Positions 34,859-47,244 are shown, counted from the first letter of the stretch. The stretch: 64,000 nucleotides of DNA from Montifringilla adamsi (GCA_017590115.1 JAGGNK010012559.1:3517236-3581235), one strand, 5' to 3'. Notes: generated by a model from the sequence alone, not told the origin. A program made the numbers and translations.

Positions 34859-37800
34859 GGGTGCGGACGCTGCCGCTGCTGTTCCTGAACCTGGGCGGGG
34901 AGATGCTCTACATCCTGGACCAGCGGCTGCGCGCCCAGAGCATCCCCGGCGAGAAGGCGCGCAAAGGTGAGCGCCGCGCGGGTCCCTCCGCGCCCGGTGC
35001 CCGCCGTGTCCCCGGGCGCGCCTCTGCCCCCGCTGCCGCCTCCCCGAGAGCGGCTCGGGCTGCTCCGCCCGGCATTGCCACAGAATCACAGAGGAAAAGG
35101 CTGGAAAAGACCTTTAACATCACCCAGCCCAAGCCGTGCCCTGGCAGCTCCTCACAGCTAAACCCCGGCACTCAGTGCCGCCTCCAGTCTGTGTTAAACA
35201 CCTCCAGGGATGGTGACTCCGCCCCTCCCTGGGCAGACCATTCCATTTCCCAGCCACTCTTCCAGCGAATAATTTTATTTTTTCTAATGTCCGACCTAAA
35301 CTCGGCGCAGCTGAAGGCTGTGTGCTCTCCTCCTGCCCGCCGTGGCACCGGGACGCGCTGTGCTGGCACCGGAGGATGCTGCGGACTCACGGCCTCGGTT
35401 TCCCTGCCCCGATTTCAGTCATGACCGCAGTAATTATCACAGAAATCAGCCCTCGGTGTTCTGCGCTCTGCCTGGGTTGATCAGCTCGGTGAGGTTCCTG
35501 TGCTGGGAACAGCCCGAGGGAATGCTGAGCTTGCTTTGGGAGGTTCTCGCCCAGGAGGAGAAAGTGGAGTCGGTGTTGGTGTTTCTGTGTTCAATTCGGG
35601 GGTTAAAGCTTCGGAAATGCGCTTTTGGACTCAAAATAACCCAGGATTTGGTTATGTCAGCCCAGCTCCTGGGCTGTTTGGGGCAGGCCAGGTTGCTTTG
35701 CAATGGGAAGGAGTTTCCAGGAATAAATTTATAATTCTCGTGCAGAAATTCAAATACCACTACAGCTCCTGAAACCCTTGTCTGGCTTTTATACAATCTC
35801 ATTTGGCCAAAATCCTTGTACAAACAGAGCCTCGTGTCTCCACGTGGGCCATGAAACTCCAGCTCCCAGCCAAGCACCTCTGCATTTAATACTTCAATTT
35901 TTTTTTGCTTTACAAGTCCTTGCACCTCTCTGTCAGGGCATGGGGAATGTGCCTCGGGAAGCTCTGTGGTGTTTTAATAAAAAATCAACTTGGTATGAGC
36001 TTGGTATTGTTATCCCTTCTGCCTGTCCTTTATGAAGTGCTAAACAACAAAGGGTTCACAGTGTAATTGTTGTATTGTTTGTGAGGGGGAAATTTGTAAT
36101 TATTCATGTGTGTCCTGATGAGGGAATGATGTGACAGAAGTTTACTGCTGCTCATTCAGGGACAAGTTTAGGATTTTAGCTAAATTAAATCTTGGTAGAG
36201 TATCTCAGCAGGAGAATTGGCCTGGTTTGGTTTGTCCACGCATGGATTTTTTTTCTCTTCCAAAAAATTGTGTGTTAATTTCAATGAGATGTGGTTCATC
36301 CACACTGAGGTGTTTGTTGATGCTTAAAGCTGTTCACTCAAATGTTGGTTACTTCTAAGTGCAAAATACAGCTGAAAACTACCCAAGCTCATGCAAAGGA
36401 TAAAATTTGATGTGCACTGAAGCAGCAGGATTTTATCCAAGGGGAGGGTGAGGTTCTTGTTCAGTGCTGAATGCTGATGAAGACAAGACAAAATCCATTA
36501 GTTAGCTTCTTTCTTTTTTTTTTTTTTAAGTTTATTTCTTTCTATTTTCTTTTCTTCTCCTTGCAACTCTTGTTCTTACATCTTGAACTGCTGTTTTGTT
36601 TTATATGCTTCGTGTAGATGAATGGACAGATGTGGACAGGAAACGAGGTACAGTAACTGCTGGCTGCATGCACCAGTCCAACCCCACGTGCACACCTGGG
36701 GCTCATCGTGCCTGAACACCTGAGGCTGTCCCTGCAGCCTTCAGTCAGTGTCACAAATGAACAATAATGCTCACCTGCTCCTTAAATGCCCTTTTGACTG
36801 TGAATCAGTGAAAAAAAAAAAAAAACCAGACCGTATCTTAAAATCATATGGCTTCAAAAATCAGCTGTTAATTTAACAGAGAATATAAATGGAGCAAAGC
36901 TTTTTATCCTGGTGGTCTTGCCTGCAAAAATGGTATTTGTGTTTCTTTACCACTGTTTTCATGCAAGCATATAATTGTGTGAGCATTGTGCAGGTCGTTT
37001 TTCTGCTTAAACGCAGGAGTATTGAGTGTGTTCCATTTTCCAAGGTTTTATCTGATGCATTGCTCAGGGTTTGGACAGGTGAACTCCAGGGATGACCGAA
37101 GGCATTCCCATCCCAGCTGCTTTACCCACCTGTGCTGGTGGTCACACCTGGCAGAGCCATCCCAAAGGAGCAGGAGCCCACAGCTCAGCCAAGCTCATCC
37201 TGGCTGGAGGGATCCTGAGGGTGGGATCGAGCCCTGGGGTGTTTCCTCTGGCATCTGCCCTGGAACAGGAGACTGCAGCGAGGGCAGTGCTAAGGAATGA
37301 GGAAATGAATCTCTTGGATCTCAGGTTTTTGCTCGGTGAGCGCGAGCAGAACTTACAGGTCCTTCTGAGCAGCCCTTTTTTAAGAGGGATCAAGGTTGTG
37401 ATTGGTGTTTTGCAAAATAAGCATCATTTGGGTAGGTTTTAATATTTACTGAAGGTAAATGCTGATGTCCTGGAGTCTGCCCCAGCTGTTTTCTTACCAT
37501 TACATGCTGTTTCCAAGCACACCCTTTAACTCAGAAGTCCAGGGACAGATTCCATCCCGTCCCAAACAAGGAGGAGCTGCCCAGAGCTGGGAGGTAGGGA
37601 CACAGGGCTGGCTCAGGGGCAGGTCCCAGGCTGACCCTTCCCTTCTCCTGAGAGAGAAAGAGCACTTTGCTCAGTGCTCCAGGGGATCTCAGCAGGGCTC
37701 TGATGTCACCCCTGGGCTGTCACGGATGGAGCAGTGACAAGGTCCCTGAGGAGCCACGAGCCTGTGGCACTCATGGTGACTGCCCAGAGCTCAGAGTGTT

Positions 37801-38971
37801 CCTTCTGCTGCCCCAAACATCCTCCAGAAGCACCAGCATCGCCCAGGCCAAGCTCCAGCCTCATGTCATGCATCCCAGCCATGCCAGTGACACGTGCTGT
37901 CTGTCACCAGAGGCTTGGTGTGGGGAGGCCAGAGCCACCATCACCCCCAGCTTCTGCCCTGTCCATCACACTGGTTATACTGGTTTCCCTCCTCTCATCC
38001 CAGTTGATGACCTCCCCTCTCTGCTCAGTTGCTTTTTCTGTGCTGCTTGTGCCATGTCCCTGGGCCAGTGCTCCTGTGTCACCTGCCATGGCCACTCCAG
38101 GGCCCCCTGAGACCTTGGCTGTGTCATTATCAAACATGTGAGAGATTTATGATCAAATTGCCCTTTTCCGTGATATTTTTTTTTATGTCTTTCTCAGTTC
38201 TTTTTATAGCCCACACAAGGGGTTTTAATTTATGGCTGTGGTTTTTCTGTTGAAAAATCAGTGTACTGGGAGGTGTCTGTCTCCTGCTGGTTTGGGTTGT
38301 TTGTGGCTCTCCAAAGGCAGGAGAAGTCTTTCTGTGGAGCAGCACACACAAGCAGCTTAAAAATATTTTCCTTAATAGCAATATAAAACAGAAGTTTTAT
38401 TTTTGTCATAATTTATTCCCTGCAATATTAACTAGATACTGGTATCTACTAGTATAATATATTTTATTTTCTCCATGAAAAATAGAGGATTTCTGCCTGA
38501 GATTGCAATTAGAGATTGTTTTATGGCCAGTTTGTTTGAAAGGAAGGGAGGAAGGAGGGACTTTTTTCCCATTTGTAATTAGGTGTATTCATAGTCCAGA
38601 CTGCTCAGGAGCTGAGGTCTGTCTGTGGTTTTGGGGTGTTTAAACCAGGATTAGGGAGCCCTGCCAGGTTCAGCAGAGGGGCTGCTGAGCTGTGTGTGAG
38701 CAGTGTGTGAGGAACCTGTAACCAGCAGGTTTAGGGAGGAAAGGGAACCACTTCAGGAGGCCTCTGCCCTTGGGAACAGAGCTCTCCCTGCCCAGGCTCC
38801 CAGCAGTCCCCAGGGCGTTCATCCTCTGGGAAATTACCTTTGTTTTGTCTGTTGGGGTAGGACAGGTGTGAAAAGCCAGGAGTCTGACCCCCCAGGGAAT
38901 CATTAGGGCAATAACTCAAACCATTGGTCACTGCCACTCTCTGTATGTTCACTTTTTCTTCTTTTCTTTTT

Positions 38972-39009
<38 letters not shown>

Positions 39010-42000
39010 ATTTATTCTGAGATTTTTCTAATCCACAAGAATTGTCTGGCATTATGAGCTTTGTAAGACTCATCTGCTTAGGAAAATCCACACTTGTACA
39101 GTAATCTGTGACCTGATGTATTCATTTACCTTTTTTTGAGGAATAAATGTTTACTGATGATAACTCTTTAGAGTGTATAGGGAGATAATAAAAGTGGCAG
39201 ACCCAGCACAAAAGCTCAGGTGCTGCATCTGCATGAAGCACTGCACAATGTTTTCCATCTTGTTTGCATTAGAAGCTCAATAACCAGAGCACAGCCCTCA
39301 CACTCAGCACTCCTGAGCTCTAACAACTCCTCAGTAATAAAACAGTTCCATGGCTAAATTTACACATTAAAATTAACCACAAGTAAGGAAACTTGGAGTT
39401 CTGCATTTGAAACTCTAGGGCCTGCAGATGTTTCAGCTGTGAGAGCCCTGAGTGGGTTGATATAGATCCCAGGGATATAAATACTTTATTAAATACCTGC
39501 CAGCTTTAATCTGATTGGAATAAAGATTACAGAGAGCCCTGCAGGAGCTTCTGTTGAGAGGTTAAAAAATAGACTGATGGTGTCAGAGGATGTCGAGGAA
39601 CAGGCACAGCAAAGATCTACCACAGTGCAAAACGCTCTCCTTAGGAAGCAGAACGGCAGCTTTGGTAGATAATAACACATCAGAGCAGTGTTACAACATC
39701 AACAACAAACAACATCATTTAAAGATGAAAAGTGCCAACCATAGCTGTAAAACCAGGGCAACAAAGCCAGCCTTATTCCCACTGGCAAACAGGGCCTGCT
39801 GCCTTCAGCTCGGGTGGCATTTGTGCCCTGGGGGACATCAGGTGGCTGAGCCCAGGTGGGGCTGAGGCACAGCTGGAATCCAGAGGTGCTGCTCCCCTGT
39901 CCTGCTGTGCACAGGTAACCCCGCTGTGCCCCTGGGATGGAGCAGGAACACGCTGCTCCAGAGCAAACCACAGAGCCTAAATTTGTCTTTGCAGTTATGA
40001 ACGACATCATCAGCACCATGTTCAACAAGAAATTCATGGAGGAGCTGTTCAAACCGCAGGATCTGTACTCCAAGAAAGCCCTGCGCACCGTGTACGACCG
40101 GCTGGCCCACGCCTCCATCATGAGACTCAACCAGGCCAGCATGGACAAGGTGAGGGTGCTGCTGCCAGCCTGCCTCTGCTCACTCCCCAGCTGCCCTTCA
40201 CCAGTTTCTGTTGCAGTATTTAACCCGTGGCTTTGCCATTTTGAAGTATTTTGGAAAAGCTTTCCTTGTGAAAATGGTTCTCTGTCACATTTATATTTTC
40301 TGAAAAATCCCTTCGCCCAGGATTTTTCTCCTGGGAAGCTGAGAAGCCTCAGAGAAAAAGGAAAACAATTCTTATCTCATTTGCTTCTCCTGTGTTGTGC
40401 TCACATGTGGAATGTGTTTGGAGATTGTTTACCCACAGGTGATTGTTTCATTGGTTTCATTTGAATTGTTTTCACTCATTCGCCAATCAGTCCCAAGCTG
40501 TGTCGAGACTCTGGAAAGAGTCACAAGTTTTCATTATTATCTTTTTAGCCTTCTGTAAGCATCCTTTCTGTACTTTTTAGTATAGTTTAGTATAGCATTC
40601 TTTAATATAATAAAATAATAAATTAGCCTTCTAAGAACATGGAGTCAAATTCATCCTGCCTTCATTCCTGCCTTCTTCGGGGCACCCCACAAATACATTA
40701 GTTCTTGGCCAAGGAAGTCTGTGGTGGTATCAGCTACTTCAGAACTATTTCTGCTTGAACAGCTACATGTCTGATTTGAACAAGTTCACTGAGCATTCCT
40801 TAAGTTTATAGGTGTTTTCATATGTATTAAAAAGATACACATGTATGGTATATGGGTGTGGATAAATTCTGTATTTCTGTACTGACACCCGCTGTCTTGC
40901 AGGTGTTGGAGTTGTTGCCAACAAACAGTGTATCCACAGACAAATTTAGGGAAAAATTGTAGGAATGGGATTACCAGAGAGCCCTCCCCCCAGGTGTCAG
41001 GGCTGCTGAAATTCATAGAATCACTGGAGTTGGAAAAGCTCTCCAAGAGCGTCGAGTCCAAGCTGTGCCCAATGCCCACCTTGTCCCCAGCCCAGAGCAC
41101 TGAGTGCCACCTCCAGTCATTCCTTGGACACCTCCAGGGATGGGGACTCCACCACCTCCCTGGGCAGCCCCTTCCAATGTTTAATCAACATTTCCATGCA
41201 GAAATTCCTGCTGCTGTCCAACCGGAGCCTCCCCTGGCCAACCTGAGGCCATTCCCTCTCCTCCTGTCCCTGTTCCCTGGGAGCAGACCCCAACCCACCC
41301 TGGCTGTCCCCTCCTGTCAGGGAGTTGTGCAGAGCCAGAAGGTCCCCCCTGAGCCTCCTTTGCTCCAGGCTGAGCCCCCTGAGCTGCTTCAGCTGCTCTA
41401 GCCCCTTCCCAAGCTCCGTTCCCTTCTCTGGACACGCTCCAGCCCCTCCATGTCCCTCTTGCACTGAAGGCTGAGAGCTGGACCCAGCACTCGAGCTGGT
41501 CCCCAGCCCAGAGCACTGAGTGCCACCTCCAGTCATTCCTTGGACACCTCCAGGGATGGGGACTCCACCACCTCCCTGGGCAGCCCCTTCCAATGTTTAA
41601 TCAACATTTCCATGCAGAAATTCCTGCTGATGTCCAACCGGAGCCTCCCCTGGCCAACCTGAGGCCATTCCCTCTCCTCCTGTCCCTGTTCCCTGGGAGC
41701 AGACCCCAACCCACCCTGGCTGTCCCCTCCTGTCAGGGAGTTGTGCAGAGCCAGAAGGTCCCCCCTGAGCCTCCTTTGCTCCAGGCTGAGCCCCCTGAGC
41801 TGCTTCAGCTGCTCTAGCCCCTTCCCAAGCTCCGTTCCCTTCTCTGGACACGCTCCAGCCCCTCCATGTCCCTCTTGCACTGAAGGCTGAGAGCTGGACC
41901 CAGCACTCGAGCTGTGACCTCACTGGGCATTGGTGGCATTGGAGACCCAGCTGGAAGGCTGGGAGTGGGACTGCAGGGGTCTTGTTTTTTAGGAAAGGAA

Positions 42001-43510
42001 GCTGAAATGGTTCCTTGTGCCACAGGCAGGCACTGGCCTGACTGAATCCCTCTCTCCATGAATCCCTCTCTCCATGCCCAGGAGGTTCCTCTGTGACAGG
42101 ACCAACATTCCTGTGTTCCTTTGCAGCTCTACGACCTCATGACTATGGCCTTCAAATACCAAGTGCTGCTGTGCCCTCGGCCCAGGGACATTCTGCTGGT
42201 CACCTTCAACCACCTGGATGCCATCAAGGATTTCATCTCCGACTCCCCTGGTATTCTGAACCAGGTGGATGAGACCTTCCGGCGGCTGATCGAGGTAAGA
42301 ATCCTCAGATTCACTGTGGTTTGATTTTATGGGTTTTTTTACCTCTTAAGAGATGAATTACTACATTGGAGAGGGCTGTGAGTCAACTGGTATTTTTCTG
42401 CTGGCCCACTTTAAATCAATGTGTTGCTTATTCAGCCTGATTCAAGTCTCCACTGATTTCAGCAGAAATTAAATCAGACTTTTAGTGGCAGACAATAATT
42501 ATTGATAATGGCCAGGAGCCCCCTTAGAGCATCTCTGCTCCCCTTGAAAGTGGATCAGAATATTCAGCTGTACTTGCTTGTTCCCTCTTTTCCCTGGGTG
42601 GGACATGGCACACCTGTAAACCCTTGCATGATGATTTTCCTTTTCCAGACCTACAACTGTCTCTCTGATGGTGAATTCCAGCTCATCAGGCAAACACTTC
42701 TCATTTTCTTCCAGGACATGCACATCAGGGTAAGAGCCCAATCCAACTAGGCAGGGAGAATGACAGAGAGTTTGGGGCTGGAATATAAAAGGATCTGCTT
42801 ATAAACACTGCAGGTTTGGGTTTGTTGTTTGTGCTTTTCAGTCATCTTGATGTGCTTGTAATTGCAGTCAAATTTCACAAATTGAGCACATATACTGCAA
42901 TAATGCTGAATAATTCTACAATATGATGAAAAAAGGAATCTCTACTAGTGTGATTTGCTGTTTGATAAATCTGTTTTTCCTTTTAGAAGAAACTTGATAG
43001 GAAACCTGAGCATGAAGTCTTGATGTTCTCTAAACAAATTGGTCACACTCACGTGCACGAACAGGATGTAGATTTTAATATAATTTTTTTAATGTTAGCT
43101 CAGTTTGCCCATCCTCTGGACCACAATTCCACATCACTGGCTTTGTAAATACATCCCTACACAGATCAAGAGCTCTGGGAGCCCTTCCCCAGCGCAGGCA
43201 GAGAGGCTCAAGCTCAGATTTCAGGGAATTTGTATGGGAAGGTCCATGGGGATTTCCCCAGGGTGTGATGTTTGTGATGTCCCTTTGCAGGTCTCCATCT
43301 TCCTGAAGGATAAAGTGCAAAACTCCAACGGTCGCTTCGTGCTGCCAATCTCAGGGCCTGTCCCGTGGGGCACAGAGGTGCCAGGGCTCATCAGGTGAGC
43401 TGGTGCCACTGTGGGGCTGCATCTCATGCCAGAGGGCTCAGGAATCCAGCTCAGACTGCCATTCCTGCTGCATGGATAGCTGAACCTGCAGTAAATACTA
43501 TTTAAGAGAC

Positions 43511-43550
<40 letters not shown>

Positions 43551-46525
43551 CTTTATTTTATTTTATTTTTCTTATATTATTATTACTATTTAGTACTATT
43601 TAAAGGGCAGAATTTGGGACTAAGTCACCCAGCAATGAAATGCTGAGCTGCTTTTGGGAGTTTTCTATCATAATAAATTAGCTATCATTAATTTATCCCA
43701 TAACAGTGGCATTTAGCAATGTACAGAACTATTAATATTATTATTATATATAATATAATTTTATTATCATATAGAATTATTATTAGTAGTAGTAGTAGTA
43801 ATAATAATAATGAGAAATACTATTTAAATGGCAGAATTTGGGACTAAGTCACCCAGCAATGAAATGCTGAGCTCCTTTTGGAGTTTTCTATCCCAATAAA
43901 TTAGCTGTTAGTAATTTATCCCACAACAGAGGCATTTACCAATGTACAGAATTATTATTATTCTTAGTAGTAGTATTTAACATTATTATACATAATAAGT
44001 ATTATTTATTTTATTAATTTTATTATTATTGTTATTGTTATTATACAGAATAGAGTTTTATTCCCCTCATGCAGAAAGCGGAGGAACTAGGTACTAAAAT
44101 CAGGACTGAAGCCACTAAATGTTTCAATAATGCCTTGTTTTTAAGGATATTCAATCACAAAGGAGTGGAAGTTAAAAGGGCTGAGTTCACCACTGCTGGG
44201 AATTATGTTACTCCACAAAGGGAAGGATCTTTTGAGCTTTATGGAGACAGAGTCCTCAAACTTGGAACAAATATGTAAGTAATTTTTGTTCTGTGTAGAA
44301 ACCTGAACCAAATGCTGATGGATTGGTCAGAAGCACATCTTCAGCCTGGTGTGGTTTTAGTCTCTTCTGTTATTAATTATCAAGTTGACTGTTACAAGGT
44401 GCTGTCCTGCACCAGGACATGTGTGGACAGTGTATAAAGAGCTGCAAAAACCAGCAAAACTTTGATTTATGTCCACAGTGGAGCTGAGGGGAAAGAGTGT
44501 TCTCACCTGGTGCTGCATCTCATGTGAAATGTGATTTAATGTAACCACAGTCAAGAAATCCTCTCTGTTCTCCTTGTTTGCCTTAATGTACATTTTCCAT
44601 CCAATGAGATTTGTGTTCCTTCTCACAGCTTTGTCCCTCACACACCTTACTGCCTCCACACTCAGCTGCAACTTCTCATTGCATTTGTTCAGTCTTCAGG
44701 AAATTATCCTAAAATTCTGTGCTCTCCCTCTGGTTGCTGTACCTGGTCCCAGAACAAGCTGTTCTTCCACGAGTGTTTTCCCTCCAGGTACAGCGTGACC
44801 CGGCCAGTGGAGACACACATGTCAGGCTCATCCAAAAACCTGGCATCCCAGGCCAAGGTCAGTGTCGTCTTCCTCCTGTCACTTAAACTGGCCAATTCTT
44901 ATTCTACAGATATGGGATAAGGTCAGGGAAGCTTTTCTGGTGTTCCCAGAGCCTCATCCAATCCTCCCCAGTCCTTTGAAGCCAGGGCACATTTTCCCAA
45001 AGAATCCACATGCTCCTGCAAGGATGTGCTGGTTTCCATTTTAATCTCCTCAGAAAACAGAAAGTTGGCTTTACAGATTTCTCATCTGTCCAGTTTAGCT
45101 GGAAAAGTATCTTGTGCTGAGTCTATAAATTCAAGCAACCATTTCCAGTATGGAGCTGGTGATTACTGTGGTTATCTGCCCAATCTGTCCCAGGAATAAC
45201 AGGGAAATAAATGTGTTTATATCCCTCTGAAGGACATGAATACAATATAGGAATATATGAAGGACATATATAGAATATCAAAGCTCCTTGCAGCCCCAGG
45301 TAATTGCCCAACGAGCCCATTGCTGTTTCCTGCAGGAGAACATAGCCCCCAGCCCTCTTGCTAAAGAAGAGCTGAACTTTTTGGCCCGGCTGCTGGGAGG
45401 TTTGGACATCCAGAAACCCGCTGGTGGCGAGTCGGGATTTCGGCTGAACTTGTTCACCACCGACGAGGAGGAGGAGTACGCTGGAATCCTTCTGGGTTTG
45501 GGTTTGAGGTGCCCTGTGGGGAGCCCTGCAGAGCAGAGCTGGCCCTCAAGAGCTTTAGGGTCAGAGCAGTGTGTTGTTATCCTGCTCCAGGTGTCTCTGT
45601 GATGCAGCTTTTCCCCCAATGCCACTGGAGAGAAATATGCCTCCAGCCAATTTAGCAGGATGTTTCCGTCTGCGTGTTTCTGCTGCAGAAATATTCCTGC
45701 TCTTCTACACTTAACTAAAATATCTAGGACAGGGAGAAACCTCCAAACTGGGGTGAAAACATTAATTTGCCAAGTAGGAACAGAGACATTGCCAAACTTC
45801 ATGGAATTTCAGAATGGTTTGGGTTGGAAGGGAGCTTAAGGGTCCTCTAATTCCACTCTGCCATGGAGGGGACACCTTCCAGTAGACCAGGCTGCTTCAA
45901 GCCCCGTCCAGTCTGGCCCTGTGAGCATCCTCTGAGCATCATTTGTGCCTACAGGAGCCTGATGAGGTCTGATTTTTATCATTTCCTTATACATCTTCAT
46001 GTGATTAACCACTCTTCTCATGTTTTTAATCAAGACACGCTGCACAGACCAGACCAGAGGAGTTGTCCTACAAGGTTATCAACATTGAAGCCACACAGGT
46101 AGGTGTGTGGAAAAGTACAGGTATGTTTCACATCACTGATTCTCACCATCCCTGTTTCACCCAAGTTTCACCCAGAGTAGGGACTTAAAAATACATTTTT
46201 TCCCATTTCACTTAAGCTCGTAACTAAGTAATTGCCAATTCTCTGGCAAGACAGTGGAATTGGCGAATATTTACTAAGACAACTTGAATCCTGACAAACA
46301 CCAGAGCAAGTTTTTAGCGGACTTGGGTGTAGAAGGGGCACGTCCCAGGGGAGCCCAGCCCCGGGCGCGGTGGCAGCGGGGGCGCTGAGCGCGGTGTCTG
46401 TCCCGCAGGAGCCGGCGCGGCGGGCGGAGCTGTCCCGCATCCTGGGCGAGCTGGACGTGGCGGAGCCGCGCCCGGGCAGCGGCGAGAAGGGCGAGGACCT
46501 GCTGGCACTGATGGACGGGCTCTGA
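34843..46525 (+). CDS. OSCP1: Organic solute carrier partner 1, 11 coding exons; N-terminus runs into a minisatellite
   Basis: Conserved protein reported to assist organic-solute transport; its biochemical role is poorly defined. Exons: 34843-34966, 36618-36647, 39995-40149, 42127-42294, 42649-42729, 43291-43394, 44146-44274, 44788-44857, 45336-45475, 46035-46098, 46409-46525. All are GT-AG and phases close to TGA (393 codons from 34843). Hallmarks: VRTLPLLFLNLGGEMLYIL (exon 1), DEWTDVDRK (exon 2), MAFKYQVLLCPRP (exon 4), GPVPWGTEVPGLI (exon 6), EGSFELYGDRVLKLGTNM (exon 7), KEELNFLARLLGG and FRLNLFTTDEEEE (exon 9), TRPEELSY (exon 10) and a terminal DLLALMDGL. Length fits the family (about 380-390 aa). 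The usual start two codons before VRTL is not an ATG here; the nearest in-frame ATG (34843) and others back to 34780 lie in the tandem repeat. The exon 9 donor (GA|gtacgc, 45476) was chosen because it keeps frame and homology. Confidence 0.93.
35085..35340 (-). mobile_element. CR1 LINE 3' fragment in OSCP1 intron 1
   Basis: Reverse-strand CR1 from CACAGAATCACAGAGGAAAA through CTCCAGGGATGGTGACTCC to the TAATGTCCGACCTAAAC segment. Confidence 0.92.
35650..35765 (+). repeat. Dispersed repeat shared with 33136-33255
   Basis: Includes CCCAGCTCCTGGGCTGTTTG, AGGTTGCTTTGCAATGGGAA and CAGGAATAAATTTATAAT, matching the copy in the MRPS15 intron at high identity by eye. Confidence 0.7.
36648..39994 (+). 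other. OSCP1: OSCP1 intron 2, no further exon seen
   Basis: About 3.3 kb with an A-run at 36811-36825 and a long T-rich tract at 38950-39006. The remaining sequence shows no recognisable element or coding frame. Confidence 0.6.
38950..39006 (+). repeat. Poly-T tract
   Basis: T-rich run with a few C interruptions ending in more than 30 uninterrupted T. It could be the reverse-strand tail of a retroposed sequence. Confidence 0.9.
40282..40695 (+). mobile_element. Solo-LTR-like element, copy 4, OSCP1 intron 3
   Basis: Same family and orientation as the copies at 31969 and 32661: CCCAGGATTTTTCTCCTGGG, GAATGTGTTTGGAGATTGTT, CGCCAATCAG, TTTTTAGCCTTCTGTAAG and ACATGGAGTC. A possible 5-bp duplication GTTCT (40277 and 40701) is weak. 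Confidence 0.82.
41010..41082 (-). mobile_element. CR1 LINE 3' end preceding the duplicated part
   Basis: CATAGAATCACTGGAGTTGG and GAGTCCAAGCTGTGCCCAA are the reverse-strand CR1 terminus. The body continues into the duplicated block at 41083. Confidence 0.9.
41083..41914 (-). repeat. 416-bp tandem duplication of a CR1 segment
   Basis: Copy A is 41083-41498 and copy B 41499-41914. I found one substitution by eye (CTGCTGTCC against CTGATGTCC near 41213/41629). The junction is inside the CR1, between GAGCTG and GTCCCCAGCCC. Confidence 0.92.
43505..44060 (+). repeat. ATT microsatellites and a 224-bp duplication in OSCP1 intron 6
   Basis: (ATT)n runs at 43510-43550, 43735-43810 and 43955-44045 flank two copies of a segment of about 135 bp containing GGCAGAATTTGGGACTAAGT and CACCCAGCAATGAAATGCTG. 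The copies start near 43605 and 43829, 224 bases apart, with several substitutions. Confidence 0.9.
45800..45925 (-). mobile_element. CR1 LINE 3' fragment in OSCP1 intron 9
   Basis: CATGGAATTTCAGAATGGTT, TGGGTTGGAAGGGAGCTTAA and CAAGCCCCGTCCAGTCTGGC are in reverse-strand CR1 order. Confidence 0.88.
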
Positions 46526-46875
46526 GCGGGACACGGGGACACCGGGACACGCGGACAGCGGGACGTTGGGACACACGGACAGCGGGACAGGCGGACAACG
46601 GGGCATGGGAACATTGGAACACGCGGACACCGGGACATAGGGACACCGGGACATAGGGATATTGGGACACGCGGACAACGGGACATGGGTACAACTGAAG
46701 TTGGGGACATTGTGACACCGGGACACACCGACACCGAGACTTGGGGACATTGTGACACCGGGACACGCGGAAAAAGGGACACTGAGACACGCGGACAATG
46801 GGACACGCGGACACCGGGACATGGGTACAACTGGAGTTGGGGACATTGTGACACCGGGACACACGGACACCGCGC
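46526..46875 (+). repeat. Minisatellite immediately after the OSCP1 stop codon
   Basis: Imperfect units around GGGACACGCGGACACC and GGGACATTG start within bases of the TGA and run about 350 bases to the LSM10 CpG island. No canonical AATAAA is seen between them, so the OSCP1 3' end is unclear. Antisense frames of up to 387 codons cross this array and are repeat artefacts. Confidence 0.88.
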
Positions 46876-46990
46876 GTGGCCGCCCCGCCCCTTCCAGCCC
46901 CGGGGGGGCGGGGCCGCGCGTGCGCGAGGGGCGGGGCGGCGCGGGCGAGCGCGGGGGGGACCTGGAAGGGGACAGCGGGTGTGGAGGGGG
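46865..46990 (+). promoter_or_regulatory. LSM10: Probable LSM10 CpG-island promoter
   Basis: Dense CpG with GC boxes (GGGGCGGGG types) and a GCGCGTGCGCG element resembling an NRF1 site near 46914. It precedes a first intron that ends at the 3' splice site at 47663. The first exon boundary is not resolved. Confidence 0.55.
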
Positions 46991-47244
46991 GCTGAGGGCA
47001 GGGAGAGTGCGAGGGGAGGGTGGTACGTGTGCCAGGGGGGTGGGCGAGGAGAATGGGAGTGACTGGGGCGAGGGGCTGCGTGCAGGGAGTGTGCGAGGGA
47101 TGCTGGAGTGCGAGGGGTGGTGTGAGAGCAGGTGAGTGTGCAGGTGGGTGTGAAAGGGGCCTGTGTGTGCAGGTGGGCATGTGACCGGTGATAGGTGTGC
47201 AGGTGAGAGTGCGAGGGGCGATGTGTGCGTGCAGGTGAGCGATT

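Noticed and set aside
31969..40695. A full endogenous retrovirus using the LTR copies as ends
   Set aside because: Sequence between copies is host exon and intron; no gag, pol or env remnant is present, so these are solo elements.
41117..41880. Two similar - strand frames of 158 and 115 codons
   Set aside because: Both lie in the duplicated CR1 fragment. They are not in the CR1 reverse-transcriptase frame and arise from its 3' region.
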